A stretch of 64,000 bases of DNA from Mesorhizobium sp. WSM2240 (GCF_040438645.1 NZ_CP159253.1:5570501-5634500); one strand, 5' to 3'. Positions 39,361 to 48,482 are shown, counted from the first letter of the stretch. Translations and numbers: made by a program. Notes: generated by a model not told the origin, from the letters alone.

Positions 39361-40512
39361 TCAATCCAGCGTCCGCCTGAACCTGAGCAGCGCCAACCCG
39401 GCAAACAGCGCGACGAATATCGCCAGCGCGCCGATTTCGCCGGCGATGGCGGGAAATTCCGCGCCTTTCAACATAACCGCGCGGGTGATGCGCAAAAAAT
39501 GCGTCAGCGGAAATATTTCGCCAAAAATCTGCGCCCAGTCGGGCATGCCGCGATAGGGGAACATGAACCCCGAAAGCAGGATCGACGGCAGGAAAAAGAA
39601 GAATGTCAGTTGCAATGCCTGCATCTGCGTGCGCGCCATGGTCGAGATGGTGTAGCCGAGCAGCACCAGCGACAGCACGAAGACAAGGATGGCGAAGAGC
39701 AGCAGCGTCAGCGATCCGGTGAAAGGCACCGAGAACAGGAGCTTTGCCGCGATCAGCACCACCACCACCTGCACCGCGCCGACGACGAGATAGGGCAGCA
39801 CCTTTCCGAGCATGATCTCCAGCGGGCTTGCCGGCATGGCGAGCAGGTTTTCCATTGTCCCGCGTTCGGTTTCGCGGGTCAGTGCGATAGAGGTCATCAT
39901 CACCATGGTCATTTGCAGGATCACGCCGAGCAGGCCGGGCACGATGTTGTATTGCGAAATGCTTTCGGGGTTGTAGCGCCGTTGCACCACCACTTCGAGC
40001 TGGGTCTTGGCCTCCTCGGCCGCCACCGCTTCCATTCCCCGTTCGCGCAGCAGCGCCTGGCTGGCCACGGTGCCCAGGGTGGAGATTGCGCCGCTCGCCA
40101 CCGCCGGGTCGGTGGCGTCGGCCTCGATCAGCAATTGCGGATTGTCGCCGCGCTCCACCCGGCGGGCAAAATCGGGCGGGATCGTCACCACGAAAGCGAC
40201 GCTGCCGCTGGCCATCAGCGCTTCGGCCTCCGCGGCGCTCTCCGCGAAATGGTCGAAGCGATAATAGCCGGTCATCTGCAGCGCCGAGACCATGGCGCGC
40301 GTATAGTGATCGTTGCTGGTCGCGACCAGCGCTGCCGGAAGGCTCTTCGGGTCGTTGTTGATGGCATAGCCGAACAGCACGAGCTGCATCAGCGGCACCC
40401 CGAGCATCATGGCGAAGGTGATGCGGTCGCGCCGCATCTGGATGAACTCCTTCAGCAGTAGCGCGCCCAGCCTGGCGAAGGAGAACACGGTGCTGACGCC
40501 GTATCGCTTCAT
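39361..40512 (-). CDS. ABC-2 type efflux permease
   Basis: A 383-residue membrane subunit of the YbhS/YbhR (NodJ-like) type. One N-terminal helix (FAMMLGVPLMQLVLFGYAIN) is followed by a large periplasmic domain (about 60-175) and five C-terminal helices. The conserved ERGTMENLLAMPASPLEIML and FRRTLD end are family features. It overlaps the ATPase gene upstream by four bases (ATGA). The operon TetR-HlyD-ATPase-permease encodes an exporter for an unknown, probably toxic or cell-surface, compound. Confidence 0.92.
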   Translation of the reverse strand: MKRYGVSTVFSFARLGALLLKEFIQMRRDRITFAMMLGVPLMQLVLFGYAINNDPKSLPAALVATSNDHYTRAMVSALQMTGYYRFDHFAESAAEAEALMASGSVAFVVTIPPDFARRVERGDNPQLLIEADATDPAVASGAISTLGTVASQALLRERGMEAVAAEEAKTQLEVVVQRRYNPESISQYNIVPGLLGVILQMTMVMMTSIALTRETERGTMENLLAMPASPLEIMLGKVLPYLVVGAVQVVVVLIAAKLLFSVPFTGSLTLLLFAILVFVLSLVLLGYTISTMARTQMQALQLTFFFFLPSILLSGFMFPYRGMPDWAQIFGEIFPLTHFLRITRAVMLKGAEFPAIAGEIGALAIFVALFAGLALLRFRRTLD

Positions 40513-41426
40513 GCCATATTGTCCTTCGACCCGGCCATGAACTGGATGAACACGTCCTCCAGGCTGGTTTCACCCGGCCTGACGGTTGTGCCGTCGCGTT
40601 TCCTGACATCCGTCAGCGCCGCATCCAGCAGTTTCTGGTCCGACCCGACGACATGCAGCGTCGTGCCGAAGGGCGCCACCTGCTCGACGCCCGGCCGGCC
40701 TTCCAGGGCCCGGGCCACCTGGTCGAGCCGCGGGCCTTCAACCACGAAGGTCGTCAATCCGGCATTCTTCACCACTTCGTCGACGGTGCCGGTGGCCAGC
40801 AGCTTGCCGTAGGAAATATAGCTGATGCGGTGGCAGCGCTCGGCCTCGTCCATGTAGTGCGTCGACACCAGCACGGTCAGCCCGCCTTGCGCCAGTCTGT
40901 GGATCTCGTCCCAGAACTCGCGCCGCGCCTTGGGGTCGACGCCGGCAGTCGGCTCGTCGAGCAGAAGTAGCCTCGGCTGGTGCATGATGCAGGCGGCGAG
41001 CGCCAGGCGCTGCTTCCAGCCGCCCGAGAGCGTGCCGGCGAGCTGGTTGCGCCGCGAGCTCAGCCCCAGATCCTCCAGCGTTCGGCCGACATGTTCGGCC
41101 ACCGGCCTTAGCCGGTAAAGCCGGGCCACGAATTCGAGATTCTCGGCGATGGTCAGATCCTCGTAGAACGAGAATCTCTGCGTCATGTACCCGACTTCGC
41201 GCTTGATCTTCAGGCTCTCGGTCAGGAGGTCGTAACCGAGCACCTGGCCTTCACCTTCGTCGGGGGTCAGGAGCCCGCACATGATGCGGATCGTGGTCGT
41301 CTTGCCCGAGCCGTTCGGTCCCAGGAACCCGACGATCTCGCCCTCGGCGACATTCATCGTGACATGATCGACGACGGTTTTGGCGCCGAAGCGCTTGACG
41401 AGATTGCGGACTTCGATGGCGTTCAT
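40509..41426 (-). CDS. ABC transporter ATPase (efflux)
   Basis: A 305-residue nucleotide-binding subunit. Walker A is FLGPNGSGKTTTIRIMCGLL. The signature is LSGGWKQRLALAACIMHQPR. Walker B is LLLLDEPTAGVDPKARREFW, with the H-loop in VLVSTHYMDEAERC. The C-terminal extension resembles drug-exporter ATPases. E. coli YbhF carries two such domains in one chain; here a single domain would dimerise. A repeat-rich 131-bp spacer separates it from the upstream HlyD-type gene. Confidence 0.94.
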   Translation of the reverse strand: MNAIEVRNLVKRFGAKTVVDHVTMNVAEGEIVGFLGPNGSGKTTTIRIMCGLLTPDEGEGQVLGYDLLTESLKIKREVGYMTQRFSFYEDLTIAENLEFVARLYRLRPVAEHVGRTLEDLGLSSRRNQLAGTLSGGWKQRLALAACIMHQPRLLLLDEPTAGVDPKARREFWDEIHRLAQGGLTVLVSTHYMDEAERCHRISYISYGKLLATGTVDEVVKNAGLTTFVVEGPRLDQVARALEGRPGVEQVAPFGTTLHVVGSDQKLLDAALTDVRKRDGTTVRPGETSLEDVFIQFMAGSKDNMA

Positions 41427-41452
41427 ATTGCGCTCCGCGCAAGGGGAACAAG

Positions 41453-41566
41453 AGTAGGGAGTAGGGGAATAGGGCAGTAGGCAAGATGGGGTTGGCGCAC
41501 TCGTTCACTCTGTGACTTTGATCTACTCCCTACTCCCTACTCCCTACTCCCTACTGCCTACTGCCT
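41453..41566. repeat. Inverted pair of TAGGGAG tandem repeats inside an operon
   Basis: GTAGGGAGTAGGGG-type units (41453-41480) face five CTACTCC/CTACTGCC-type units (41524-41566). Together they could form a long RNA hairpin between the HlyD-type gene and the ATPase gene. It is the same unit as at 4551-4674. The right arm overlaps the last codons of the HlyD-type gene. Confidence 0.75.
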
Positions 41567-42502
41567 CAGACTCACATCCACGATCTGCCCCGGCTGCAGC
41601 GGCGATGCGTCGTCTTCCGGCCGCGCCTCGACGAGGTAGACCAGCTTCTGCCGGGTCTCGAGCGAGAAAATCACCGGCGGCGTGAATTCGGGGTCGGGCG
41701 AGACATAGCTGACGCGCGCCGTCAGGCCGTCGGGGCAGCCGTCGCATCGCACGTCGAGCACGGCTCCGACCTGCACCGACGAAAATTGGGCCTGTGGCAC
41801 GAACACCTTCAGCTTCACCGCGCCGTCGGGCAGCATCGAGATTACCGGCGCCGAAGGCCCGGCGATGTCGCCCGCATTGCGGATGACGTCGTCTATGCGG
41901 CCGGGAGAGGGCGCTTCGAGAACGCGCCTGGAAAGACGCCAGCGTGCCTGCTCGAGTTGCGCTTCGGCCTGCTTCACCTGGTATTCGGCCGCCCTGATCG
42001 TCTCCGCCCGCGCCGCCAGGCCGGCCACGGCCAGATTGGCCTCCGCCTGCCGGACCTCGGAGTCGGCCAGTTCGGCCCTTGTGGAGGCCTCGTCGAGCTG
42101 CGCCTGGGGCGCTATTCCGCGCTTGAAGAGATCCTGGGCTCTCGCCAGCACGCGCTTTGCCTCCGCGGCCTGGGCTTTGGCCGAGCGCACCGCTGCTTCG
42201 AGAACGGCTATTTCCTCCGGGCGCTTTCCGAGCTTCAAATCGGCAAGCTGCGCCTGCGCCCTCGCCAGCCCGGCCTCGGCCTCGGCGACCGCGATCTCGG
42301 CGTCGCCGCTTTCCAGCTCCACGATTGTCTTTCCCGGCATGACGCGGTCGCCGCGGCGAACCGAAACCGTCTCCACCTGCGCCGTCTCGATCGGCGCCAA
42401 AAGCACGAACTCACCCTCGACATAGCCGACGGCCAGCGGCGCTGCCGGCCCGCAGGCTGAAAACAGCAGCGCGGCGAGCGGGATGGCGCAGAGGAGGCTC
42501 AT
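41558..42502 (-). CDS. HlyD/YbhG-type membrane fusion lipoprotein
   Basis: A 314-residue periplasmic adaptor. The signal MSLLCAIPLAALLFSACG ends in a lipobox (LFSAC), so the mature protein should be a lipoprotein. A lipoyl half-motif (VSVRRGDRVMPGKTIVELES) is followed by a long alpha-hairpin rich in Ala/Glu (AEAEAGLARAQAQLADLKLG to QLEQARWRLS), then the second lipoyl half and beta-barrel (EAPSPGRIDDVIRNAGDIAG). It starts inside the end of the TetR gene (ATGA overlap) and couples the ABC exporter to the outer envelope. Confidence 0.9.
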   Translation of the reverse strand: MSLLCAIPLAALLFSACGPAAPLAVGYVEGEFVLLAPIETAQVETVSVRRGDRVMPGKTIVELESGDAEIAVAEAEAGLARAQAQLADLKLGKRPEEIAVLEAAVRSAKAQAAEAKRVLARAQDLFKRGIAPQAQLDEASTRAELADSEVRQAEANLAVAGLAARAETIRAAEYQVKQAEAQLEQARWRLSRRVLEAPSPGRIDDVIRNAGDIAGPSAPVISMLPDGAVKLKVFVPQAQFSSVQVGAVLDVRCDGCPDGLTARVSYVSPDPEFTPPVIFSLETRQKLVYLVEARPEDDASPLQPGQIVDVSLRQ

Positions 42503-43188
42503 GGCTTTTCGCTCTTCCGCTCCGCGATGATCGCTTCGAGGTTGCTCTTGACGACGGAGATCACCGCCTCCGCCTCCGCCGGCCCGATGCCCTGCCACCC
42601 CATCCGCCGCATCACGGCCGGGCCGGCGATCCGGAAATAGACGACCTGTCCGATCATGGTGAAGACGGTGATCTTCGTGCGTTCACTTTCGGCGTCTTCG
42701 CCGGTCGCCTCGGCCCAGATGCGGCAAAGCCGGTTATGGACCGGTTCGAACACGCCTTCATAGATTATGTCGAGCGCCTCGCTCGGCTGTGAAAGTTCGC
42801 GCAGCACGAACTGCACGAACTCGCCCGCTTCCGGGCGCGCCACAATGAAGCCGACCATTGCTTCGAGCACGATGCTCAGCCGCGCGCGCGCCGCTTCGGC
42901 GCCCTTCGCCTCCCCGGCCTCCTCCGCCATTGCCGCCCCGGCAATGCCGCCGATCGTCTCGACGATGTGGTTCGCGCAGGCCGCCCGCAACCCTTCCTTG
43001 CCGCCGAAATGATAGGCGATCGAGCCGATATTGGCTCTCGCGGCTGCCGCAATCTCGCGGGTTGAGGTGGCGTGGAAGCCTTGCCGGCCGAACAGCCGCA
43101 GCGCCGCGTGGATGAGGGCGGCGCGAGTAAGCTCGGCCGAGGACGGCGGCGCTTTCAAGGGCGTGGGATTTTGCGGTGCTTCGATCAT
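42499..43188 (-). CDS. CecR (YbiH)-like TetR-family regulator
   Basis: A 229-residue repressor with helix-turn-helix LIHAALRLFGRQGFHATSTR, EIAAAARANIGSIAYHFGGK and a DUF1956-type C-terminal domain (VGFIVARPEAGEFVQFVLRE, LCRIWAEATGEDAESERTKI). In E. coli CecR controls the ybhGFSR exporter; here the same gene order supports local autoregulation of the exporter operon. ATG 43188 is chosen because the palindrome at 43194-43219 would otherwise lie inside the coding region, and the longer start would be TTG. Confidence 0.88.
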   Translation of the reverse strand: MIEAPQNPTPLKAPPSSAELTRAALIHAALRLFGRQGFHATSTREIAAAARANIGSIAYHFGGKEGLRAACANHIVETIGGIAGAAMAEEAGEAKGAEAARARLSIVLEAMVGFIVARPEAGEFVQFVLRELSQPSEALDIIYEGVFEPVHNRLCRIWAEATGEDAESERTKITVFTMIGQVVYFRIAGPAVMRRMGWQGIGPAEAEAVISVVKSNLEAIIAERKSEKP

Positions 43189-43193
43189 GCACT

Positions 43194-43219
43194 TTTGATT
43201 ATTCAATCGAATGATTAAA
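43194..43219. promoter_or_regulatory. Candidate TetR-family operator
   Basis: Arms TTTGATTATTC and GAATGATTAAA match at 9 of 11 paired positions around a four-base AATC centre. It sits six bases from the start of the CecR-like gene, in AT-rich DNA unlike its surroundings, and about 50 bases before the divergent CYTH gene. Confidence 0.65.
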
Positions 43220-43270
43220 GTCAACTGCCCGTCTTGCCCTGCGCGGCCCGGTGCGCTTTATTCACGCGCC

Positions 43271-43741
43271 ATGGCCAAGGAAGTCGAACGCAAATTCCTG
43301 GTGACGAGCGACGACTGGCGCGGTCAGGCCGACGCGAAGACGGCGATACGCCAGTTCTACCTCGCAGCGGCCGACGGCCGGTCCTTCCGGGTGCGCATAC
43401 GCGACGGCAGTTCGGCGGTCCTGACGCTCAAATTCGGCGCCCACGAGCGCGAAAGAGACGAATTCGAGTATCCAATACCGTTATCCGATGCCGAGGAGAT
43501 GCAGAAATTTGCCGTCGGTCTGGTGATCGAGAAGGTGCGCCACCAGGTCCGGCACAACGGTTACGTCTACGAGGTGGATGTTTTTGCCGGTGCTCTTGCC
43601 GGGCTGGTCATCGCCGAACTCGAGACGCCCGACGATGTCCGGAAGGCGAAGCTTCCCCCGTGGCTCGGCCGCGAGATCACCGGCGAGAGCGCCTTCTACA
43701 ATGCCTCGCTTGCCCGCAACGGTCTGCCGGTGGCGGCATGA
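43271..43741 (+). CDS. CYTH-domain triphosphatase-like protein
   Basis: A 156-residue CYTH tunnel protein. The signature ExExK is in MAKEVERKFLV. Basic and acidic tunnel residues recur (FRVRIRDGSSAVLTLKFG, YEVDVFAGALAGLVIAELET). Family members hydrolyse inorganic triphosphate or thiamine triphosphate with Mg or Mn. The start ATG 43271 places ExExK at the extreme N-terminus, as usual. It is coupled to the CHAD gene by an ATGA overlap. Confidence 0.92.
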   Translation: MAKEVERKFLVTSDDWRGQADAKTAIRQFYLAAADGRSFRVRIRDGSSAVLTLKFGAHERERDEFEYPIPLSDAEEMQKFAVGLVIEKVRHQVRHNGYVYEVDVFAGALAGLVIAELETPDDVRKAKLPPWLGREITGESAFYNASLARNGLPVAA

Positions 43742-44670
43742 GCTACCGCATCGACCCGCGCCTGCCGGTGACCGGCGAGATAAGGCGCATCGCGGCCGAT
43801 GAGATCGGTAAGGCGATCGGCGATCTCACGGCCTCCCGCACCAAGCCCGAAAAAGGGCTGCACGCCTGCCGAAAGCGGTTCAAGAAACTTCGCGCCTTGT
43901 TCCGCCTCGTCCGGCCGGGCAACGAGCAGTTTTGCCGAACCGAAAATGAGCGCTACCGCGACATCTCGCGCAGTCTTGCCGGCGCGCGCGAGGACACCGC
44001 GCTCATCGAGACGATCGACCGCCTGGTCAAGGCGTTTCCCGGCCAGACCTCCGCTGGAGAGCTTGACGCGGTCCGCTCCGCCCTCGTTGCCCGCCGCGAT
44101 GCGCCTGTGCGGGAAAGAATCGGTCTGAAAGAGATGGTCGATGCCGCTGTCGAGGCTTGCGAACAAGGCCGTTCGGCGCTCCCCGGCCTGGTCCTGCCTG
44201 ACCTTCCGGAGGCCGCGGCCGAGGTGCTGGCCGACGGTGCCGGGAAAACCCTGCGCCGGGCCCGGCGCGTGCTTGACGCCGCCGGCAAGCGCGGCCAGCC
44301 AGAGGACTTCCACGAATTGCGCAAATGCGTCAAGGCGCACCGGATACACGTCTTGCTGCTGCATCGTTTCTGGCCGCGCCCGGTCAAGTCGCGCCGCTGG
44401 GCGCTCGATGCGCTCGGCGAGCGCCTCGGCGAATTGAACGATATTTTCGTCATGCGCCAGCTGATCAAGTCCAATAGCGAAGCTCTCGGTTCGAAAGAGC
44501 AGCTAAAGCTCCTTTGCCAGCTGATGAGACGCAGCGAGAAAGCGCTCCGCAAGCAATGCCTTCGCGAGGCGGAACTTCTGTTCGGCAAAGCGCGAAAGCC
44601 AATGGTCAGGAAGATCGCGGATCGCTATCAGGCCGGCGCCTCCCATTCTCAGCCAGGAATCAACCAATGA
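43738..44670 (+). CDS. CHAD-domain protein
   Basis: A 310-residue alpha-helical CHAD protein with His/Lys/Arg-rich helices: LHACRKRFKKLRALFRLVRP, NERYRDISRSLAGAREDTAL, and DFHELRKCVKAHRIHVLLLH. CHAD domains bind polyphosphate through these basic faces and are often fused or linked to CYTH domains. Here the CYTH and CHAD parts are separate but coupled genes (ATGA). The stop overlaps the next start in the same way, making a three-gene operon. Confidence 0.92.
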   Translation: MSYRIDPRLPVTGEIRRIAADEIGKAIGDLTASRTKPEKGLHACRKRFKKLRALFRLVRPGNEQFCRTENERYRDISRSLAGAREDTALIETIDRLVKAFPGQTSAGELDAVRSALVARRDAPVRERIGLKEMVDAAVEACEQGRSALPGLVLPDLPEAAAEVLADGAGKTLRRARRVLDAAGKRGQPEDFHELRKCVKAHRIHVLLLHRFWPRPVKSRRWALDALGERLGELNDIFVMRQLIKSNSEALGSKEQLKLLCQLMRRSEKALRKQCLREAELLFGKARKPMVRKIADRYQAGASHSQPGINQ

Positions 44671-45482
44671 CGGAAGCCGCCGACACGCTGCTGGATCGGC
44701 TGGGCCGCTGGCTGGCGGGCCGGCTGCAGGGGGAATCTTCCGGTTACGAGCCCTACACGCCGTCCGATCCGCAGACGCTCCGCCGCGCGCTGGAGCCCGG
44801 CGATATCCTGCTCATCGAGGGAAATCAGCGGATTTCGGCCACCATCAAATATCTTACGCAATCGACCTGGTCGCACTCGGCGCTCTATATTGGCGATGCT
44901 CTGCCCGAACCCGAGGACGGTTCCGAGCGCCCGCGCCTGATCGAGGTCAATCTCGGCGAGGGCTGCGTGGCCGTGCCGCTGTCAAAGTACCGCACCTACA
45001 ACACCCGCATCTGCCGCGCCCGCGGCCTGACACCGGAAGATCGCGACCACGTGGTGGGTTTCATGGTCGCCCGGCTCGGGCTGAAATACGATCTGAAGAA
45101 CATCTGGGACATGCTGCGCTTGTTCATGCCGGCGCCGCCGATACCGGTGCGCTGGCGCCGGCGCGCTTTGGCCTTCGGCTCCGGCGATCCAACCCGCGCC
45201 ATCTGCTCGTCAATGATCGCAGAGGCTTACGAGGGCATACGCTATCCGATCCTGCCGGAAATCACCCGCGCACCCGGCCGCGCTTCGGCGCAGTCGACCT
45301 ACTCGCGCCGGGAGATCCTGCACATCCGCCATCATTCGCTCTACACGCCGCGTGATTTCGATCTTTCGCCCTACTTCCAGATCGTCAAGCCGACGCTGGA
45401 ATATGGCTTCGATTACAAGACGGTCACATGGGCCGAACAGGAGAAGCTGGATGCGGTTCCGGAGAGCGGCGGCACAGCTTGA
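44667..45482 (+). CDS. YiiX/YebB-like permuted papain-fold (NlpC/P60) cysteine hydrolase
   Basis: A 271-residue protein with the permuted NlpC/P60 layout. The central GDILLIEGNQRISATIKYLT and STWSHSALYIGD supply the His, and DPTRAICSSMIAEAYEGIRY holds the presumed nucleophilic cysteine. These enzymes cleave amide or acyl bonds in lipids or peptidoglycan-related substrates. There is no signal peptide, so it acts in the cytosol or at the inner membrane. The ATGA overlap with CHAD suggests a shared process. Confidence 0.82.
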   Translation: MTEAADTLLDRLGRWLAGRLQGESSGYEPYTPSDPQTLRRALEPGDILLIEGNQRISATIKYLTQSTWSHSALYIGDALPEPEDGSERPRLIEVNLGEGCVAVPLSKYRTYNTRICRARGLTPEDRDHVVGFMVARLGLKYDLKNIWDMLRLFMPAPPIPVRWRRRALAFGSGDPTRAICSSMIAEAYEGIRYPILPEITRAPGRASAQSTYSRREILHIRHHSLYTPRDFDLSPYFQIVKPTLEYGFDYKTVTWAEQEKLDAVPESGGTA

Positions 45483-45487
45483 GGCTG

Positions 45488-47680
45488 CTAGCCCGCCAGA
45501 ACCTGCCGGCTTGAAACCGCGCCGGCTCCGATCTGGCTGCGGCTGAGCGGCGGCGACAGCAGAAAGCCCTGCAACTCCTGGCAGCCCATGGCTACCAGCG
45601 CGTCGCGCTGCTGGACGGTTTCGACGCCCTCGGCAGTGACCTGGATGCCCAGAGCGGCCGCCAGATCGACCAGCGCCTTCACGATCGCCGCCGATTCGTC
45701 CGAGCTGCCAAGCTGGTGCACGAAGGAGCGGTCGATCTTCAGCTTGTCGATGGAATAGTGCCGCAGATAATTCACCGACGAATACCCCGTGCCGAAATCG
45801 TCGAGCGCGATCCGCACCCCGCGGCCACGGAGTTCCTTCAGAACGGCCGTCGTTGCCGGCGTGTTCTCCAGCAGCACGCTTTCGGTGATCTCGAGCTGTA
45901 TGCGGCTCGGCTCCACGCCCGCCGCTTCCATGATTACGAACAGATCGGCCGCGAAATTCTCGTCGCGCAATTGCAGCGGCGAGACGTTGACCGCCAGCCA
46001 TGGCAGATCGCTGGTGGCGGCGAAGCTGCATGCCTCGCGCAGCACCCAGCCGCCAAGCATGCCTATCATGCCGCGCTCCTCCGCGATCCCGACGAAATGC
46101 GACGGCGACAATGCGCCATGAGCGGGATGGTCCCAGCGGATCAGCGCTTCCGCTCCAAGAAGCGTTTTGCCGTCCGCGGCGTAGATCGGCTGGTAGAGCA
46201 GCTTGATCTGGTCCCCCGTTTGCAACGCTGCGCGAAGGTCGCTCTCGACTGTTCGCCGGCGCAGCAGGAGGTCGTCCATATCGCCGGCAAACACCTGGTG
46301 GCGTCCGCGGCCGCCACGCTTGGCCTCGTACAGTGCGATATCGGCCTTGCGCAGGAGATCGTCGGGGTCGGCGCCGAAGTCCGGCGAAATAGCGATGCCG
46401 ATGCTTGCGCCCACGAACACCTGGTCGTCGGCGAGCTGAAACGGCCGGCTGAGTTCCTCCAGCAACTGCCCCGAAACGTCCTCGGCGGTGCGAACATCCT
46501 TTATGCCGACCAGAATGATGGCGAACTCGTCGCCGCCAAGCCGCGCCACCGTATCCACCTCGCGCACCGAATTGCTCAGCCGCAACGCCGTCTGGCGCAC
46601 CAGTTCGTCGCCGGCCGGGTGGCCGAACGTGTCGTTGACATGCTTGAAGCGGTCCAGGTCGAGATAGAGCAGCGCGATCCTGTCTTTTTCACGCTTCACC
46701 GTAACTAGAGCGCGCCTCAGCCTGTCCTCGAACAAAGCGCGGTTGGGCAGCCCGGTCAGCGTATCGTGAAACGCCAGGTACTGCGCCTGATCCTGGCTTC
46801 GCTGCAGCTGCGAGGAGGCGCGCCGCAGCCGCCGGAGCAGGAATACCAGCACGCCCGTCGCCATGAGCGCGCCGCCGATCAGTGCCGGGCTGGCCTTGCG
46901 TATCAGGCTCAGGCCGGGCCTGTCCTGCTGCCAGGCGATGTAGCCGAGCGTCGTGCCTTCCGCATTCCCGAACGCGATCGCGGCGTCCGCCTGCGGCCGC
47001 TCGGTTGCAAGGCGCGCATCCGTAAGCTGGTACTGCTCGGCGATTTTGCCGATCACCTCGCCGTCCAGATATTTCATGGTGACGTGGAGATATTCGGAGC
47101 CGGGCGCCTGCGCGATCTGATCGGTGCTCGGCACGATCGGCATGATGCTGAGAATGACCGGCTGGCCCGCTACTTCCAGCAGATCCCACACGACCGCTTT
47201 CGGCGCGACATCGTCCGGTTCGGCCTCAGCCGGCTCGGCGAGCATGCCGCGCATCCGCTCCACATAAGGCGCCAGCGGGCCGCGGTCCTCGGTGTAGAGC
47301 GCGGGCTCGACCGTCGCGCCGTCCTGCATCACATGTACCGGCTCATCCTGTTCGTCGAGCACGTATATGCGGTCGTGGCCATAATATTCGTGCATCCATT
47401 CGCCGAGATTGTCGCGCATCCAGGGATCGTCGCGTTCCTTGGCCTTCACGACCGCATCGTCCCAGACGGCTATGCTCTCCTGCTCGCGCTGCACGTTTCG
47501 AATTTGCTCTGCCAGCCCGTTGGCCACGAAGGTTTTCTGCTTTTGCAGAGCTTCGCCATCGGCTTGCTGGGTGGCGAAGAACCCGAAACCCACAATCAGC
47601 GCCAGACATAAAAAACCCACGGCCAAGACCGTGGATGTGACTTGATGGGTCAGCTCGTTGTGCCGGGCGTGCAATGTCAT
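45488..47680 (-). CDS. CHASE4-GGDEF-EAL cyclic-di-GMP protein
   Basis: A 730-residue inner-membrane protein. One helix near 15-35, a periplasmic CHASE4-type sensor (about 45-260), a second helix (LIGGALMATGVLVFLLRR), a GGDEF domain with intact RLGGDEFAIILVG, and an EAL domain with LLGAEALIRWDHP, DDFGTGYSS and KIDRSFVHQ. Both catalytic motifs look intact, so it could make and break cyclic-di-GMP, with the balance set by the sensor. A monocistronic gene converging on the CYTH operon. Confidence 0.94.
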   Translation of the reverse strand: MTLHARHNELTHQVTSTVLAVGFLCLALIVGFGFFATQQADGEALQKQKTFVANGLAEQIRNVQREQESIAVWDDAVVKAKERDDPWMRDNLGEWMHEYYGHDRIYVLDEQDEPVHVMQDGATVEPALYTEDRGPLAPYVERMRGMLAEPAEAEPDDVAPKAVVWDLLEVAGQPVILSIMPIVPSTDQIAQAPGSEYLHVTMKYLDGEVIGKIAEQYQLTDARLATERPQADAAIAFGNAEGTTLGYIAWQQDRPGLSLIRKASPALIGGALMATGVLVFLLRRLRRASSQLQRSQDQAQYLAFHDTLTGLPNRALFEDRLRRALVTVKREKDRIALLYLDLDRFKHVNDTFGHPAGDELVRQTALRLSNSVREVDTVARLGGDEFAIILVGIKDVRTAEDVSGQLLEELSRPFQLADDQVFVGASIGIAISPDFGADPDDLLRKADIALYEAKRGGRGRHQVFAGDMDDLLLRRRTVESDLRAALQTGDQIKLLYQPIYAADGKTLLGAEALIRWDHPAHGALSPSHFVGIAEERGMIGMLGGWVLREACSFAATSDLPWLAVNVSPLQLRDENFAADLFVIMEAAGVEPSRIQLEITESVLLENTPATTAVLKELRGRGVRIALDDFGTGYSSVNYLRHYSIDKLKIDRSFVHQLGSSDESAAIVKALVDLAAALGIQVTAEGVETVQQRDALVAMGCQELQGFLLSPPLSRSQIGAGAVSSRQVLAG

Positions 47681-47795
47681 TCAGATGGCGTCCCGCGCTG
47701 AAGTTGCGCGCCATCCAAGCGACTCCGTCTTAACATCACGTTATGCTGAAATATCAGGCCGGCGGGGCAAGCCGCGCCGGCCATTCTGGAGGTAT

Positions 47796-48281
47796 TCAGA
47801 TCTTCGCGGCGAGAGCCGCAAGCTGGTCGGCGCACTGGCCCCAGCCTTCGTGAAAGCCCATCTCCTCATGCGCCTTGCGGTCCTCGACGGTCCAGTGGCG
47901 GGCGACCGCCGTGTAGCGCGTCTTGCCGCCTTCGTCCTCGAAGGTGATGATGCCCGTGAAGAACGGCTTCTCCGACGGCTTCCAGGCCTCGGTGTAGGCG
48001 TCGGTGAATACGATCTTCTCGTTTTCGACGACTTCCAGATAGACGCCCAGGCTCGGGAATTCCTGGCCCTCGGGGCTGCGCATTACGACCTTGCTGCTTC
48101 CGCCGGCCCTGAGGTCGACTTCGGCATGCGACAGCGTCCAGGGCAGCGGCGCAAACCACTGCTTCATCAGTTCCGGCCGCGTCCAGCATTTGAAAAGCTT
48201 TTCGCGCGGTGCGTCGATCAGCCGGGTCAGCACGAGTTCGCGGTCGTTGGCGGGGGCGGCGGTCTGGGCGGTATCGGTCAT
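47796..48281 (-). CDS. SRPBCC (AHSA1-like) domain protein
   Basis: A 161-residue START/Bet v1-like ligand-binding protein (LVLTRLIDAPREKLFKCWTR, PELMKQWFAPLPWTLSHAEV, GGKTRYTAVARHWTVEDRKA). Bacterial AHSA1-type genes usually pair with an ArsR-family regulator. None is adjacent here. The 201 bp to the next gene (48282-48482) holds only an open stretch of 27 codons without a start. Ligand unknown. Confidence 0.88.
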   Translation of the reverse strand: MTDTAQTAAPANDRELVLTRLIDAPREKLFKCWTRPELMKQWFAPLPWTLSHAEVDLRAGGSSKVVMRSPEGQEFPSLGVYLEVVENEKIVFTDAYTEAWKPSEKPFFTGIITFEDEGGKTRYTAVARHWTVEDRKAHEEMGFHEGWGQCADQLAALAAKI

Positions 48282-48482
48282 GGTTTCTCTCCGTTGATTG
48301 GGTGGTTCGGCCTAAGGACGAACCTTGCGACGGAAATCCGACAACGCTGTGATTTTTTATTGAGCCTGTTCTTCCCTTTCGAGCCGCAGCTGCTGCAGCG
48401 CGTTCTCGATTGTCGCCTTGTAGCGGACATGGGGCAGGCTTTATTTCTTTGCGCCTTGCGCACCGACATTAATGATGATGTT

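Noticed and set aside
48357..48437. A 27-codon minus-strand stretch reading RYKATIENALQQLRLEREEQ
   Set aside because: It looks coding-like, but there is no start codon before an upstream TAA and no neighbour to which it belongs. It may be a tiny remnant.
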